DNA of 20,877 bases, from NCBI GenBank assembly GCA_022614735.1, contig JAKEHZ010000209.1:1-20877 (forward strand). Direction: 5' to 3'. Source of the DNA: Acidobacteriota bacterium (GTDB taxonomy: Bacteria > Acidobacteriota > Blastocatellia > RBC074). Below the pieces are notes generated by a model. The model ran no database searches, was not told the origin of the DNA, and saw only the letters and a list, made by a program, of their open reading frames with translations. Of the stretch, positions 8,083 to 15,284 are shown piece by piece; position 1 is the stretch's first letter, and every line of letters starts with the position of its first letter. A program made the translations under genes and the position numbers.

Positions 8083-8511
8083 TTAGAATGGTATTTCCTC
8101 GTCAGGGCGGCCTGCAGAATTGACATCGTCATCATTTTGTCCTGACGGCTGTTGAAATGGGGCGCCAGGCGCACCCTCTCCGCGTGGACTCAGAAAATGG
8201 ATCTCGGTTGCAGTTACTTCGAGCGATTGGCGGCGGGCGCCATCTCTGTCAGTATACTCTTCCTGTCTCAGCCTGCCTTCAACATATACCTGTCTGCCTT
8301 TTGACAGATATTGGTTAGCGAGTTCAGCCTGCCGACCCCAAGCGGCAACTCGAAACCAGGTTGTCACATCCTGTGCCTCTCCGGCACGATCTTTACGTTT
8401 CTCCGTTGTTGCTATTGAGAAATTACAGACTGCTGTACCCTGTGGCGTATATCTGATTTCGGGGTCTCTACCCAAATATCCCACGATCACTATTTTGTTA
8501 AATGATGCCAT
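8083..8511 (-). CDS. ssb: Single-stranded DNA-binding protein
   Basis: SSB coats single-stranded DNA in replication, recombination and repair and recruits partners through its C-terminal tip. The OB fold covers about residues 1-110: NKIVIVGYLGRDPEIRYTPQG, then TTWFRVAAWGRQAELANQYLSKG and VYVEGRLR. A short disordered linker rich in Gly, Pro, Gln and Asp leads to the acidic tip DEEIPF, a close variant of the canonical DDDIPF. The length of 142 aa is usual, with a rather short linker. AAAGGAG lies 5 nt before the ATG. cpoB ends 58 bp upstream on the same strand, so both may share a transcript. The convergent accA is separated by the 36-bp palindrome. Confidence 0.96.
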   Translation of the reverse strand: MASFNKIVIVGYLGRDPEIRYTPQGTAVCNFSIATTEKRKDRAGEAQDVTTWFRVAAWGRQAELANQYLSKGRQVYVEGRLRQEEYTDRDGARRQSLEVTATEIHFLSPRGEGAPGAPFQQPSGQNDDDVNSAGRPDEEIPF

Positions 8512-8569
8512 TTTATCTCCTTTGATTTGTATCAGTGAGTGTTCAAAGCAATTCCCATATCCGTGATTG

Positions 8570-9454
8570 CTACATGGGACGCTGTCTATTTTGGGGTGGC
8601 AGAGCTGAAGATGTTGAAGATACTTCTCCCAATCTGCTCAATTCATTTCTGGCAGTACTCGCTTCCGTCGAATTCGGAAATTGGTTTATGACGGATTTTA
8701 AAATGGTTACCCCTTCATTACGCCGTTCCAGATGCAGTAGTGTGATCCCCTTTTTGAGCAGAGCCTGGGTGGCTTTATCCCCCTTTGGAAATTCGGATAG
8801 GATACGATCATATTCTCGTATGGCTTCATTGTGCCTATCCAGAGAGAAGAGGCTCTCTGCAATCCAGAAAATTGCATCATCGATATCTTCGCCCTGACTC
8901 TGAGAATTCAGATATGCTCTGAAGAAGGAGATAGCTGATTCGTAGTTGCCTTTGTTGTATTGACTATATGCGGTTGCAAAGAGACTTTCAGGACTATTTT
9001 GCGTTGTTGATGGGTCAGCCACTCTCTCCGATCTCTCCTTTGATTCCAACTTCTGCTGAAATTCCTGGATTGATTGTCTGAGAGTGCTCATCTGTTGGCT
9101 AAGACTGGATAGGTTTTGATTCTGTCTCGATAGATGTTCAGAGATCTTCTGAAGCTGAACAGAAGTTCCTGCTAAATTACTACTATGGAATGACTGCACA
9201 TTCTTCAACGAATCTTCGACTGAAGATATTTCTCGGACCGTTGTGTCCGTATTTTCGGATATTTTCTGCAACGATGCCGCGGACTGTCCCTGCCACTTGT
9301 CGAATGATTCTTGTAGATCACGGACCTGGCGCTGAAGGACTAAAACCTCGCCCTGTAATTTAATGATTAACTCTTTTTCTCCGCTGGTAGGGGATATTGC
9401 TCCAATAATCAGCAGAAGGCTTGCGGCAAGGAATATTGGTTTGTACTGCTGCAT
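8570..9454 (-). CDS. CpoB/YbgF-like periplasmic coiled-coil TPR protein
   Basis: The protein (294 aa) has an N-terminal signal peptide (hydrophobic 7-19, cleavage probably near 24-26). A long Gln/Leu/Ser-rich helical stretch at about 28-145 looks like a coiled coil. TPR-type repeats follow from about 155 to 275, for example LFATAYSQYNKGNYESAISF, DDAIFWIAESLF and ATQALLKKGITLLHL. This order is that of CpoB (YbgF), which in proteobacteria trimerises and links the Tol-Pal system with peptidoglycan synthesis at division. No tolQRAB or pal is present here, so the Tol-Pal link is family inference; a generic outer-membrane assembly TPR protein is the alternative. AAGGA lies 9 nt and AAGGAGG 14 nt before the ATG. 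A good promoter is present upstream on the minus strand, and ssb follows 58 bp downstream. Confidence 0.8.
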   Translation of the reverse strand: MQQYKPIFLAASLLLIIGAISPTSGEKELIIKLQGEVLVLQRQVRDLQESFDKWQGQSAASLQKISENTDTTVREISSVEDSLKNVQSFHSSNLAGTSVQLQKISEHLSRQNQNLSSLSQQMSTLRQSIQEFQQKLESKERSERVADPSTTQNSPESLFATAYSQYNKGNYESAISFFRAYLNSQSQGEDIDDAIFWIAESLFSLDRHNEAIREYDRILSEFPKGDKATQALLKKGITLLHLERRNEGVTILKSVINQFPNSTEASTARNELSRLGEVSSTSSALPPQNRQRPM

Positions 9455-9522
9455 AGGACTTTTTCCTTCCTCCTTATGGCTTTGATAGATGGTAACGTTT
9501 TGTTATGGTCAACAATATGAGG

Positions 9523-9551
9523 AGTATAAGCCCAATAGATTGTTACGTAAA
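9523..9551 (-). promoter_or_regulatory. Candidate sigma70-type promoter for cpoB
   Basis: Read on the minus strand, TTTACG (9551-9546) and TATACT (9528-9523) are 17 bp apart, 4/6 and 5/6 matches to the sigma70 boxes. The transcription start would lie near 9516, leaving a 5' leader of about 60 nt before the cpoB ATG. Confidence 0.45.
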
Positions 9552-9671
9552 TGAATTTCTGATAAATAGTTTTGCGTTAATAGAATAAAAAGAATAGATT
9601 GTAAATGACAAGGCGTATTGCTTGTTGTTTTTATCGGCTCAAATCGTAAACTCCGATCTGGAGATTGATAA

Positions 9672-9696
9672 TATAATGCAATACATTAAATGTATT
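9672..9696 (+). promoter_or_regulatory. recN -10 box with 17-bp palindromic candidate operator
   Basis: A perfect TATAAT lies at 9672-9677, with no convincing -35 at 16-18 bp spacing. Directly downstream is the palindrome AATACATT-A-AATGTATT (9680-9696), covering the expected transcription start. A repressor bound there would block initiation. recN is under SOS control in several bacteria, so a LexA-type operator is a reasonable guess, but the sequence does not match the E. coli or B. subtilis LexA box. The surrounding 9455-9749 is AT-rich non-coding DNA between divergent genes. Confidence 0.4.
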
Positions 9697-9749
9697 ACTT
9701 AAGTTGATCCGATTATTTCGCTGAAAATAAAGGATTGAGTGGTGACTCC

Positions 9750-11462
9750 ATGTTGAGATTTCTGAACATTTCCAATCTGGCGGTCATAGACACATTACAG
9801 GTTGAATTTAGACCTGGGCTGAATGTCCTGAGTGGTGAAACCGGCTCAGGCAAGTCAATCATCATTGATGCACTAGGGCTCTTACTTGGGGAGCGGGCTT
9901 CACCGGATCTGATACGAACCGGCAGTGAGCGTGCATTTGTCGAAGGGGTTTTCGAAACCGATAAAAATAGACCGCTGTTAGAGCTTATATCTCAATCCGG
10001 GTTCGATGCAGACGAGGGCGACCTCATAATCAGAAGAGAGCTGGGGATTAATGGAAGAGGGCGGATTTTTGTCAATAACTGCTCGGCCAATCTTAGCTTT
10101 CTCAAAGCGGTCCAGCCTCATTTATTAGATCTGCACGGACAGGGTGATCAGCAGAGTCTTCTCTCGTCTGATGTACATCTGAATCTGCTCGATACTTTTG
10201 CAAATTCGACTCAAACTCGTCGAAGGACTTCACAGGCATATGATGCTCTATTGAAGGTTATCAAAGAACTTGAGGATTCAAAAAAATCTGAGTCGGAGAG
10301 ATTGCGGGAACTCGACATGGTCGAGTTTCAAGTAAATGAGATTGAGCAGGCGAAATTGGTAGCTAATGAGGATGTAGATTTAGAGGCTGAGAGAAGATTG
10401 CTTGCTAATGCTGAGAAACTAGCAGTTCTGTGTGCGGAAACCTATGGTCTGATTTATGAAGACGAGAAATCCGTTCTGACACGCTTAGGGACGGCTCAGC
10501 GGCGTCTGAGTGAGCTTGTCGAACTAGACTCCAGCTTTGCTACTTCTCTGGAGCAGCTGATTTCAGCGAAGCATATTCTTGATGATACTGCCTCATTTAT
10601 TAGAGACTATGCTGAGGGCATTCAGGCTTCACCAGAGCGGCTTAAATTCGTGGAAGACCGTCTCGTCGAGCTGGATCGATTGAAACGTAAGTTTGGTAAA
10701 TCGATCGAAGACGTACTGGAAACTAAAATCAACCTGATTGGACAGCGTGATTCTTTGTTGCGCAGCGAGGAACGGGCTGAACAATTGGAACAACTGCTCA
10801 GACAGACGATTGAGGAGTACCAACATTGTGCGGGCGAGTTAAGTGAGTTGAGACTCTCCGCCTCTCGGAAGTTCGAGCGTACACTGAGCAGAGAATTTGC
10901 GGATGTCGCACTTAACACTGCTCGCTTCTCGGTTCGGTTTAGTGAGACTCCAAACAATCAACTCGCAGATAGATTGGATGCGGTCTCCAAACTGAGGGCA
11001 GGAGTTCTAAGACGTGATGGCAAAGAACAGATAGAATTCTACTTTTCTGCAAATCTTGGCGAAGATTTGAAACCAATAAGCTCGGTAGCCTCTGGCGGAG
11101 AGTTATCTCGCCTGATGCTTGTACTTAAAACTATTATCGCCCCCTCTCAGTTTCCAAGGACTTTGATCTTCGATGAGATTGACGCGGGAATTGGCGGAAA
11201 GGTGGCGGATGCTGTGGGACAGAGGCTGAAGCGTCTTGCAGAGACTAATCAGGTGCTTTGTGTGACTCATCAATCACAGATCGCCCGCTATGCGGATGCC
11301 CATTTTCAAGTGTTCAAAGATATTGTGGGCGGCAGATCACTAACAGGAGTAGTTGAATTAGATAAGGAAGGACGAATAGAAGAGCTCGCCCGAATGATTG
11401 GAGGGGCAGAAGTAACCCAATCTGCCAGAAAACACGCAAAAGAGCTGCTCAAAACTCCGTGA
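9750..11462 (+). CDS. recN: DNA repair protein RecN
   Basis: RecN is an SMC-like ATPase that acts early in double-strand break repair. The N-terminal half-domain starts LRFLNISNLAVIDTLQVEF and has Walker A GETGSGKS at 29-36. The middle (about 150-370) is a long charged helical coiled-coil pair, shorter than in SMC proteins, as expected for RecN. The C-terminal half has the ABC signature SGGELSR (448-454), Walker B LIFDEIDAGIGG with Asp475 and Glu476, and the switch segment VTHQSQIA. The 570 aa are close to the usual length of about 555-575. I chose ATG 9750 because RecN proteins begin at this residue; an in-frame TTG at 9735 would add five residues. AAAGGA at 9729-9734 is rather far from the ATG. 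A TATAAT box and a palindrome lie upstream. Confidence 0.96.
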   Translation: MLRFLNISNLAVIDTLQVEFRPGLNVLSGETGSGKSIIIDALGLLLGERASPDLIRTGSERAFVEGVFETDKNRPLLELISQSGFDADEGDLIIRRELGINGRGRIFVNNCSANLSFLKAVQPHLLDLHGQGDQQSLLSSDVHLNLLDTFANSTQTRRRTSQAYDALLKVIKELEDSKKSESERLRELDMVEFQVNEIEQAKLVANEDVDLEAERRLLANAEKLAVLCAETYGLIYEDEKSVLTRLGTAQRRLSELVELDSSFATSLEQLISAKHILDDTASFIRDYAEGIQASPERLKFVEDRLVELDRLKRKFGKSIEDVLETKINLIGQRDSLLRSEERAEQLEQLLRQTIEEYQHCAGELSELRLSASRKFERTLSREFADVALNTARFSVRFSETPNNQLADRLDAVSKLRAGVLRRDGKEQIEFYFSANLGEDLKPISSVASGGELSRLMLVLKTIIAPSQFPRTLIFDEIDAGIGGKVADAVGQRLKRLAETNQVLCVTHQSQIARYADAHFQVFKDIVGGRSLTGVVELDKEGRIEELARMIGGAEVTQSARKHAKELLKTP

Positions 11463-11552
11463 CGACGACCGAGGGGAAAACGTGGGACATACTTAATGAA
11501 GACTATTCGGAAATTCTAGGATGAATTGATTGATCTGTTTGATGCAATAATC

Positions 11553-11581
11553 TTGTGGATGGGATACAGTTGGTATATAAC
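11553..11581 (+). promoter_or_regulatory. Candidate promoter for miaB
   Basis: TTGTGG (11553-11558) and TATAAC (11576-11581) are spaced by 17 bp; the -10 region also carries TGG directly before TATATA (11571-11579), an extended -10 pattern. It lies in the 198-bp recN-miaB gap, about 75 nt before the miaB start. The -35 match is weak. A short inverted repeat AATGAT-ATTAA-ATCATT (11620-11636) lies in the predicted leader. Confidence 0.35.
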
Positions 11582-11660
11582 AAGTCTGATTTTCGACCGG
11601 GAACAGCCACCTAAAGTTTAATGATATTAAATCATTGCTGCTGGCGACATTAGTTGATAT

Positions 11661-13046
11661 ATGAAGAAGAAGTTCTATCTCGAGACATATGGGTGTCAGA
11701 TGAATGTGCATGACAGCGAGAAGGCGTCGTTTGCCTTGTCAGCTGCGGGCTATGAACCCACATCTGACCCTGTTGATGCAGATCTGATCCTGCTCAACAC
11801 CTGTATGGTGAGGGAGAAGGCGGCGCGCAAGGTCTATGCCAGAATAGGCGAGATAAAGAATCGATCTCTTCGCAACATCGAGAAGGATAGCCTTCCCATC
11901 TTTGGTGTGATGGGATGTGTAGCACAGGCTGAAGCCGATCGCTTATTTGAACGCAGTCGCGATATCAAGTTGGTTCTGGGTACACAGGCAATAGCCAGGC
12001 TCCCTAAATTGATGGAACAACTCGAAGGGGGATTCCCGCGGGCGATTGATGTTCGTTTGAGCAAGGAAGCAGAGTTCTTCGAGTTGGACTGTAACGTTCG
12101 TCAAACGAAGCATATAGCTTATATTACAATTACGGAGGGCTGCAACAAGTTCTGCTCTTTTTGCATTGTGCCGTTTACACGTGGGCGTGAGCGTAGTCGA
12201 CCTGCGGACCGTATTGTTGCGGAGGCAACAGGTCTCGGAAGGATTGGATATCAGGAAGTGCAGTTATTGGGACAGAATGTTAATAGTTATGGATTGAGCG
12301 GGCGCTATCATGGCAATCTAGACAGTTTAATTGATGAGATCGATGAAAGAGATAATGGAGAGATAACCTTTGCCAGATTACTTGAAAGAGTTGCGACTGA
12401 GAGCGGAGTACCACGAATTAAATTTACAACTTCATATCCCAGAGATTTTGACGAGAAGATCGTCAACGTTATCGACGATCACCAGAATCTATGTGAATGG
12501 ATTCATCTACCTGCTCAATCTGGAAGCGATAGGGTGCTGCGCGCAATGAGACGCGGCTATTCTCGCAATGATTATACGGAAAAAATAGCGGCAATTAAGC
12601 GAGCAAGAAAGGATTTTGCTATCACTGGAGATATGATAGTAGGGTTTCCCGGGGAGACAGAAGAAGACTTCAGTGAGACGATGAGCCTTATTGTTGAGGT
12701 CGAGTATGACGGGTTATATATTTTCAAGTACTCACCCAGACCTCGAACACCGGCTGCCGCCTATCCGGATTCAATTCCTGAAGAGGTAAAAATTGACAGA
12801 TTCCTGAGGCTTCAGGAATTACAGGACCATGTGCAAAAGAGCAGATATAGCAGATATTTGGGACGCTCTGTTGAGGTGTTGGTTGAGGGGAAGAGCTTAC
12901 GTTCTGCCTCTGACCTTTCAGGTCACACTCGGTGTCACAAAGTCGTAAATTTTCCGGGCAGTGAAGATATTATTGGTAAAGTAGTTGATGTCAAAATTAC
13001 GGATGCGAAGCAACACAGTCTTTATGGAACATTGATTGAAGAGTAG
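11661..13046 (+). CDS. miaB: tRNA-2-methylthio-N6-dimethylallyladenosine synthase
   Basis: MiaB is a radical-SAM methylthiotransferase that adds a methylthio group to i6A37 of tRNAs reading U-starting codons. The N-terminal UPF0004 domain has the three Cys ligands of the auxiliary iron-sulfur cluster: Cys12 (TYGCQMN), Cys48 (NTCMVREKA) and Cys86 (GVMGCVAQ). The radical-SAM motif is Cys161-x3-Cys165-x2-Cys168 (EGCNKFCSFCIVPFTRG). HLPAQSGSDRVL, MRRGYSR and DMIVGFPGETEEDF follow, features that favour MiaB over RimO and MtaB. A C-terminal TRAM domain (about 390-461) would bind tRNA. The length of 461 aa is typical. The ATG lacks an obvious ribosome binding site. An intrinsic terminator follows 12 bp after the stop codon. 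Confidence 0.96.
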   Translation: MKKKFYLETYGCQMNVHDSEKASFALSAAGYEPTSDPVDADLILLNTCMVREKAARKVYARIGEIKNRSLRNIEKDSLPIFGVMGCVAQAEADRLFERSRDIKLVLGTQAIARLPKLMEQLEGGFPRAIDVRLSKEAEFFELDCNVRQTKHIAYITITEGCNKFCSFCIVPFTRGRERSRPADRIVAEATGLGRIGYQEVQLLGQNVNSYGLSGRYHGNLDSLIDEIDERDNGEITFARLLERVATESGVPRIKFTTSYPRDFDEKIVNVIDDHQNLCEWIHLPAQSGSDRVLRAMRRGYSRNDYTEKIAAIKRARKDFAITGDMIVGFPGETEEDFSETMSLIVEVEYDGLYIFKYSPRPRTPAAAYPDSIPEEVKIDRFLRLQELQDHVQKSRYSRYLGRSVEVLVEGKSLRSASDLSGHTRCHKVVNFPGSEDIIGKVVDVKITDAKQHSLYGTLIEE

Positions 13047-13058
13047 CTTTAATGTTTT

Positions 13059-13078
13059 CCACGCAAGGCGTGGTTTTT
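13059..13078 (+). terminator. Intrinsic terminator after miaB
   Basis: CCACGC (13059-13064) and GCGTGG (13068-13073) form a GC-rich 6-bp stem with an AAG triloop, followed at once by TTTTT. It is 12 bp past the miaB stop. It is the only hairpin in the window with a proper U tract. The frame of the next gene is open through it, but its presence argues that the next gene starts downstream at 13097. Confidence 0.6.
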
Positions 13079-13096
13079 AAAGAGGTTAATAATCAA

Positions 13097-13582
13097 ATGG
13101 AAAAGGAAGTCAAAGTTCGAGGGCTGCTCGTTGATCCGACAACAAACTCACCCATCGTTCTTTTGAAGGATGTCGGAAGTGAGGCGATGTTGCCGATCTG
13201 GGTGGGTCCATATGAGGCAAATTCCATTGCTTCAGAAATTGAGAAGATGGCTCCTCAGCGTCCTATGACACATGACCTTCTGCGTAATGTGATAAATCAG
13301 ATGGGGGGAGTAGTGCGTCGCGTTATAGTCACAGATTTGCGAGATAACACATTCTACGCTGTCATTGAGATTGTGACCGGTGATCGTGTAGTTTTCCTGG
13401 ACTCCCGGCCCAGTGATGCTATCGCTTTGGCTCTCCGCGTCGATTGCCCCATATTTATCCGCGAAGAGGTTCTTGAATCGTCCCGTATTGACGAAGCTGC
13501 CAGGGTAGCTGATGAAGATGATAGTGATGAAGAAGTTGAGTGGCCTGAGGAAATAGATGACGTCCCCGATTACAAAATATAG
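13097..13582 (+). CDS. Bifunctional nuclease family protein (DUF151)
   Basis: The 161-aa protein is a DUF151/BFN-family member. The domain runs from KVRGLLVDPTTNSPIVLLKD through MLPIWVGPYEANSIA to DSRPSDAIALALR and PIFIREEVL, the usual conserved blocks. Plant and some other members were reported to have RNase and DNase activity, while many bacterial ones are uncharacterised, so the biochemical role here is inference. The C-terminus (about 137-161) is strongly acidic (DEDDSDEEVEWPEE). I chose ATG 13097 (MEKEVKVRG) because AAAGAGG precedes it by 11 nt and because an earlier in-frame ATG at 13052 would translate through the miaB terminator hairpin. The gene lies between miaB and parA. Confidence 0.88.
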   Translation: MEKEVKVRGLLVDPTTNSPIVLLKDVGSEAMLPIWVGPYEANSIASEIEKMAPQRPMTHDLLRNVINQMGGVVRRVIVTDLRDNTFYAVIEIVTGDRVVFLDSRPSDAIALALRVDCPIFIREEVLESSRIDEAARVADEDDSDEEVEWPEEIDDVPDYKI

Positions 13583-13678
13583 AATTCAAAGAGGTTTTTT
13601 ATATCCCAGATTTAATATTTACATAAGCTTTGCCTCTTCGCCTGCTCAGCTGCGCCAGTTGTTATCGGCGGTGCATTC

Positions 13679-14458
13679 ATGGAGGGTGGATTGCCCGGTA
13701 TAAAGATTGCAATCGCAAATCAGAAAGGTGGTGTAGGGAAGACAACCACTGCGATCAACCTCTCTGCCGCTCTTGCTCAGAAGGGAAAAAAGGTTCTACT
13801 TGTCGATCTTGATCCTCAGGCCAACAGTACAATCTCCTTTTTGGATCTTCAGGAATTTGACCTGTCAATCTACGATATGTTGATTGAATCAGATGTTCAT
13901 TTTGATGACGTTGTTAAAAAAACCAAGATCGAAAACCTGGATCTTCTTCCTTCCCGCCTAAATCTGGCAAAACTCGAGGGGAAGCTGATTGGCGAACTCG
14001 ATGCACCCTTTCGATTAAAGGATAAAATCGACCCGGTATGTGTGCATTATGACGTGACGATAATCGATACCCCGCCGACCTTGGGTCTGATAACGGTCAA
14101 TGCCTTGGTCTCCGCTACACATCTGATTATTCCAATACAATCGTCCTACTTTGCTCTTGAAGGGACAGATGATTTGCTGGAAACGATTGAAAGAATCAAA
14201 GCCAGGCCCAACCCGCAACTTGAAGTCTTGGGTGTAGTCGTGACACTGCACGACCGCCGCACCACGCTCTCACGTGATATTCATGATCAGATTTGTCAGG
14301 TCTTTGGCGACAAGGTCTTTGAAACAACGATATCAAAGTCAGTGAGACTTGAAGAGAGTCCTGCATATAGAGAATCAATATTCACCTTTGCGCCCGCCTC
14401 AAGCGGCGCAATTGAGTACGCCAATTTATGTGATGAGGTAATACGCCGTGCCTACTAA
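13679..14458 (+). CDS. parA: Chromosome-partitioning ATPase ParA (Soj)
   Basis: ParA is a deviant-Walker ATPase that binds DNA non-specifically and moves ParB-parS complexes during segregation. The deviant Walker A is KGGVGKTTT (16-24), with the signature first Lys; a Walker A'-like DLDPQANST follows at about 43-51, and Walker B is TIIDTPPTLG. At 259 aa without an N-terminal HTH it is a small Soj-type chromosomal ParA and not a plasmid P1 type. The start is uncertain: ATG 13679 has no good site, while GGAGGG (13681-13686) stands 4 nt before an in-frame TTG at 13691, which would give MPGIKIAIANQKGG, closer to the usual Soj N-terminus. parB overlaps the 3' end by 11 bp, so both are co-translated. 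Confidence 0.95.
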   Translation: MEGGLPGIKIAIANQKGGVGKTTTAINLSAALAQKGKKVLLVDLDPQANSTISFLDLQEFDLSIYDMLIESDVHFDDVVKKTKIENLDLLPSRLNLAKLEGKLIGELDAPFRLKDKIDPVCVHYDVTIIDTPPTLGLITVNALVSATHLIIPIQSSYFALEGTDDLLETIERIKARPNPQLEVLGVVVTLHDRRTTLSRDIHDQICQVFGDKVFETTISKSVRLEESPAYRESIFTFAPASSGAIEYANLCDEVIRRAY

Positions 14459-15275
14459 ACGTGGTTTACCAGCTACCTTGAAGATGCGACACGACCGTCA
14501 CTATGTTGAAGAATTGTCATCGCTGCGAGGGGCGCCCATTGGTCAAATGATCGCTATTGATCGACTGGAGCCCAATCCACAACAACCCCGTGTCGAATTC
14601 GGAGATATGGATGAATTGATCGCTTCGATCAAAGAGAAGGGAGTGCTTGAGCCCCTGCTCGTTCGCCCCTCACAGGTTGGTGGTCGTTATATGATCATCT
14701 CCGGCGAGAGACGGTACCGTGCGGCGAGAGACGCAGGGTTGAGAGAAGTTCCATGTATTGAGATGGACGTCGATGAGAGGGGGGTTGCGGAGATCGCGCT
14801 GATTGAAAATTTGCAGCGGAAAGACCTCACACCTTTCGAAGAAGCGGAGGGGTTGTTAGTTTTCGTCGAACGCTTCGGTTATACGCACGAAGATATAGCT
14901 CGCAAGATAGGTAAATCACGAACAACGGTAACTGAGGCTCTGACGATTGCCGCGATGCCGGCTGAGGTCAAAGAAAAATGTCAGCGCGCCGACATCTTAT
15001 CCAAGAGATTATTGTTGGAGGTCGCAAGACAGCCAACTCCGGATACGATGAGTGAATTTATTGATCGTATAGCGGAGCAGGGAATGACCAGGGATGAGGT
15101 GCGAAAAGCGCGTAAAAACAAACAGAACCGACCACAACCTTTTGTGTATCGTTACACCTCACCAAATCGTGATTTCACTCTCGAGATTAAATTCCGGCGA
15201 TCCTCGATCGCAAATGGAGAGTTAATAGAAGCAATAGAGTCTGTCCTCGGTGAGATAAGACGCCCAAAGACATGA
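14448..15275 (+). CDS. parB: Chromosome-partitioning protein ParB (Spo0J)
   Basis: ParB binds parS sites, spreads as a CTP-dependent clamp and stimulates ParA. The N-terminal ParB/Srx domain begins near IDRLEPNPQQPR, with the CTP-binding motifs GERRYRAA (about residues 86-93) and ENLQRKDLTPFEEA. A helix-turn-helix at about 145-165 contains IARKIGKSRTTVTEAL. A linker with basic residues (RKARKNKQNRPQP) leads to the C-terminal dimerisation part. The length of 275 aa is typical. The start is GTG with GAGG 9 nt upstream, inside the parA 3' end. I found no convincing parS (TGTTTCACGTGAAACA) in the window. The gene converges with the next one, with only 9 bp between the stop codons. Confidence 0.95.
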   Translation: MPTKRGLPATLKMRHDRHYVEELSSLRGAPIGQMIAIDRLEPNPQQPRVEFGDMDELIASIKEKGVLEPLLVRPSQVGGRYMIISGERRYRAARDAGLREVPCIEMDVDERGVAEIALIENLQRKDLTPFEEAEGLLVFVERFGYTHEDIARKIGKSRTTVTEALTIAAMPAEVKEKCQRADILSKRLLLEVARQPTPDTMSEFIDRIAEQGMTRDEVRKARKNKQNRPQPFVYRYTSPNRDFTLEIKFRRSSIANGELIEAIESVLGEIRRPKT

Positions 15276-15284
15276 AGTTGGAAT

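Noticed and set aside
9735..9749. TTG start of recN five codons upstream
   Set aside because: RecN proteins start at the LRFLNISN block, and ATG 9750 fits this; the upstream residues SGDS have no family support.
11620..11636. AATGAT-ATTAA-ATCATT as operator before miaB
   Set aside because: A 6-bp AT-rich inverted repeat in AT-rich DNA is expected by chance; no regulator link is visible.
13052..13096. Longer N-terminus of the DUF151 protein from ATG 13052
   Set aside because: It would translate the miaB terminator hairpin; the family starts at MEKEVKVRG, and AAAGAGG precedes 13097.
14270..14277. TCACGTGA core inside parA as a parS site
   Set aside because: Only the central 8 bases match; the flanks lack the TGTT/AACA arms needed for a convincing site.
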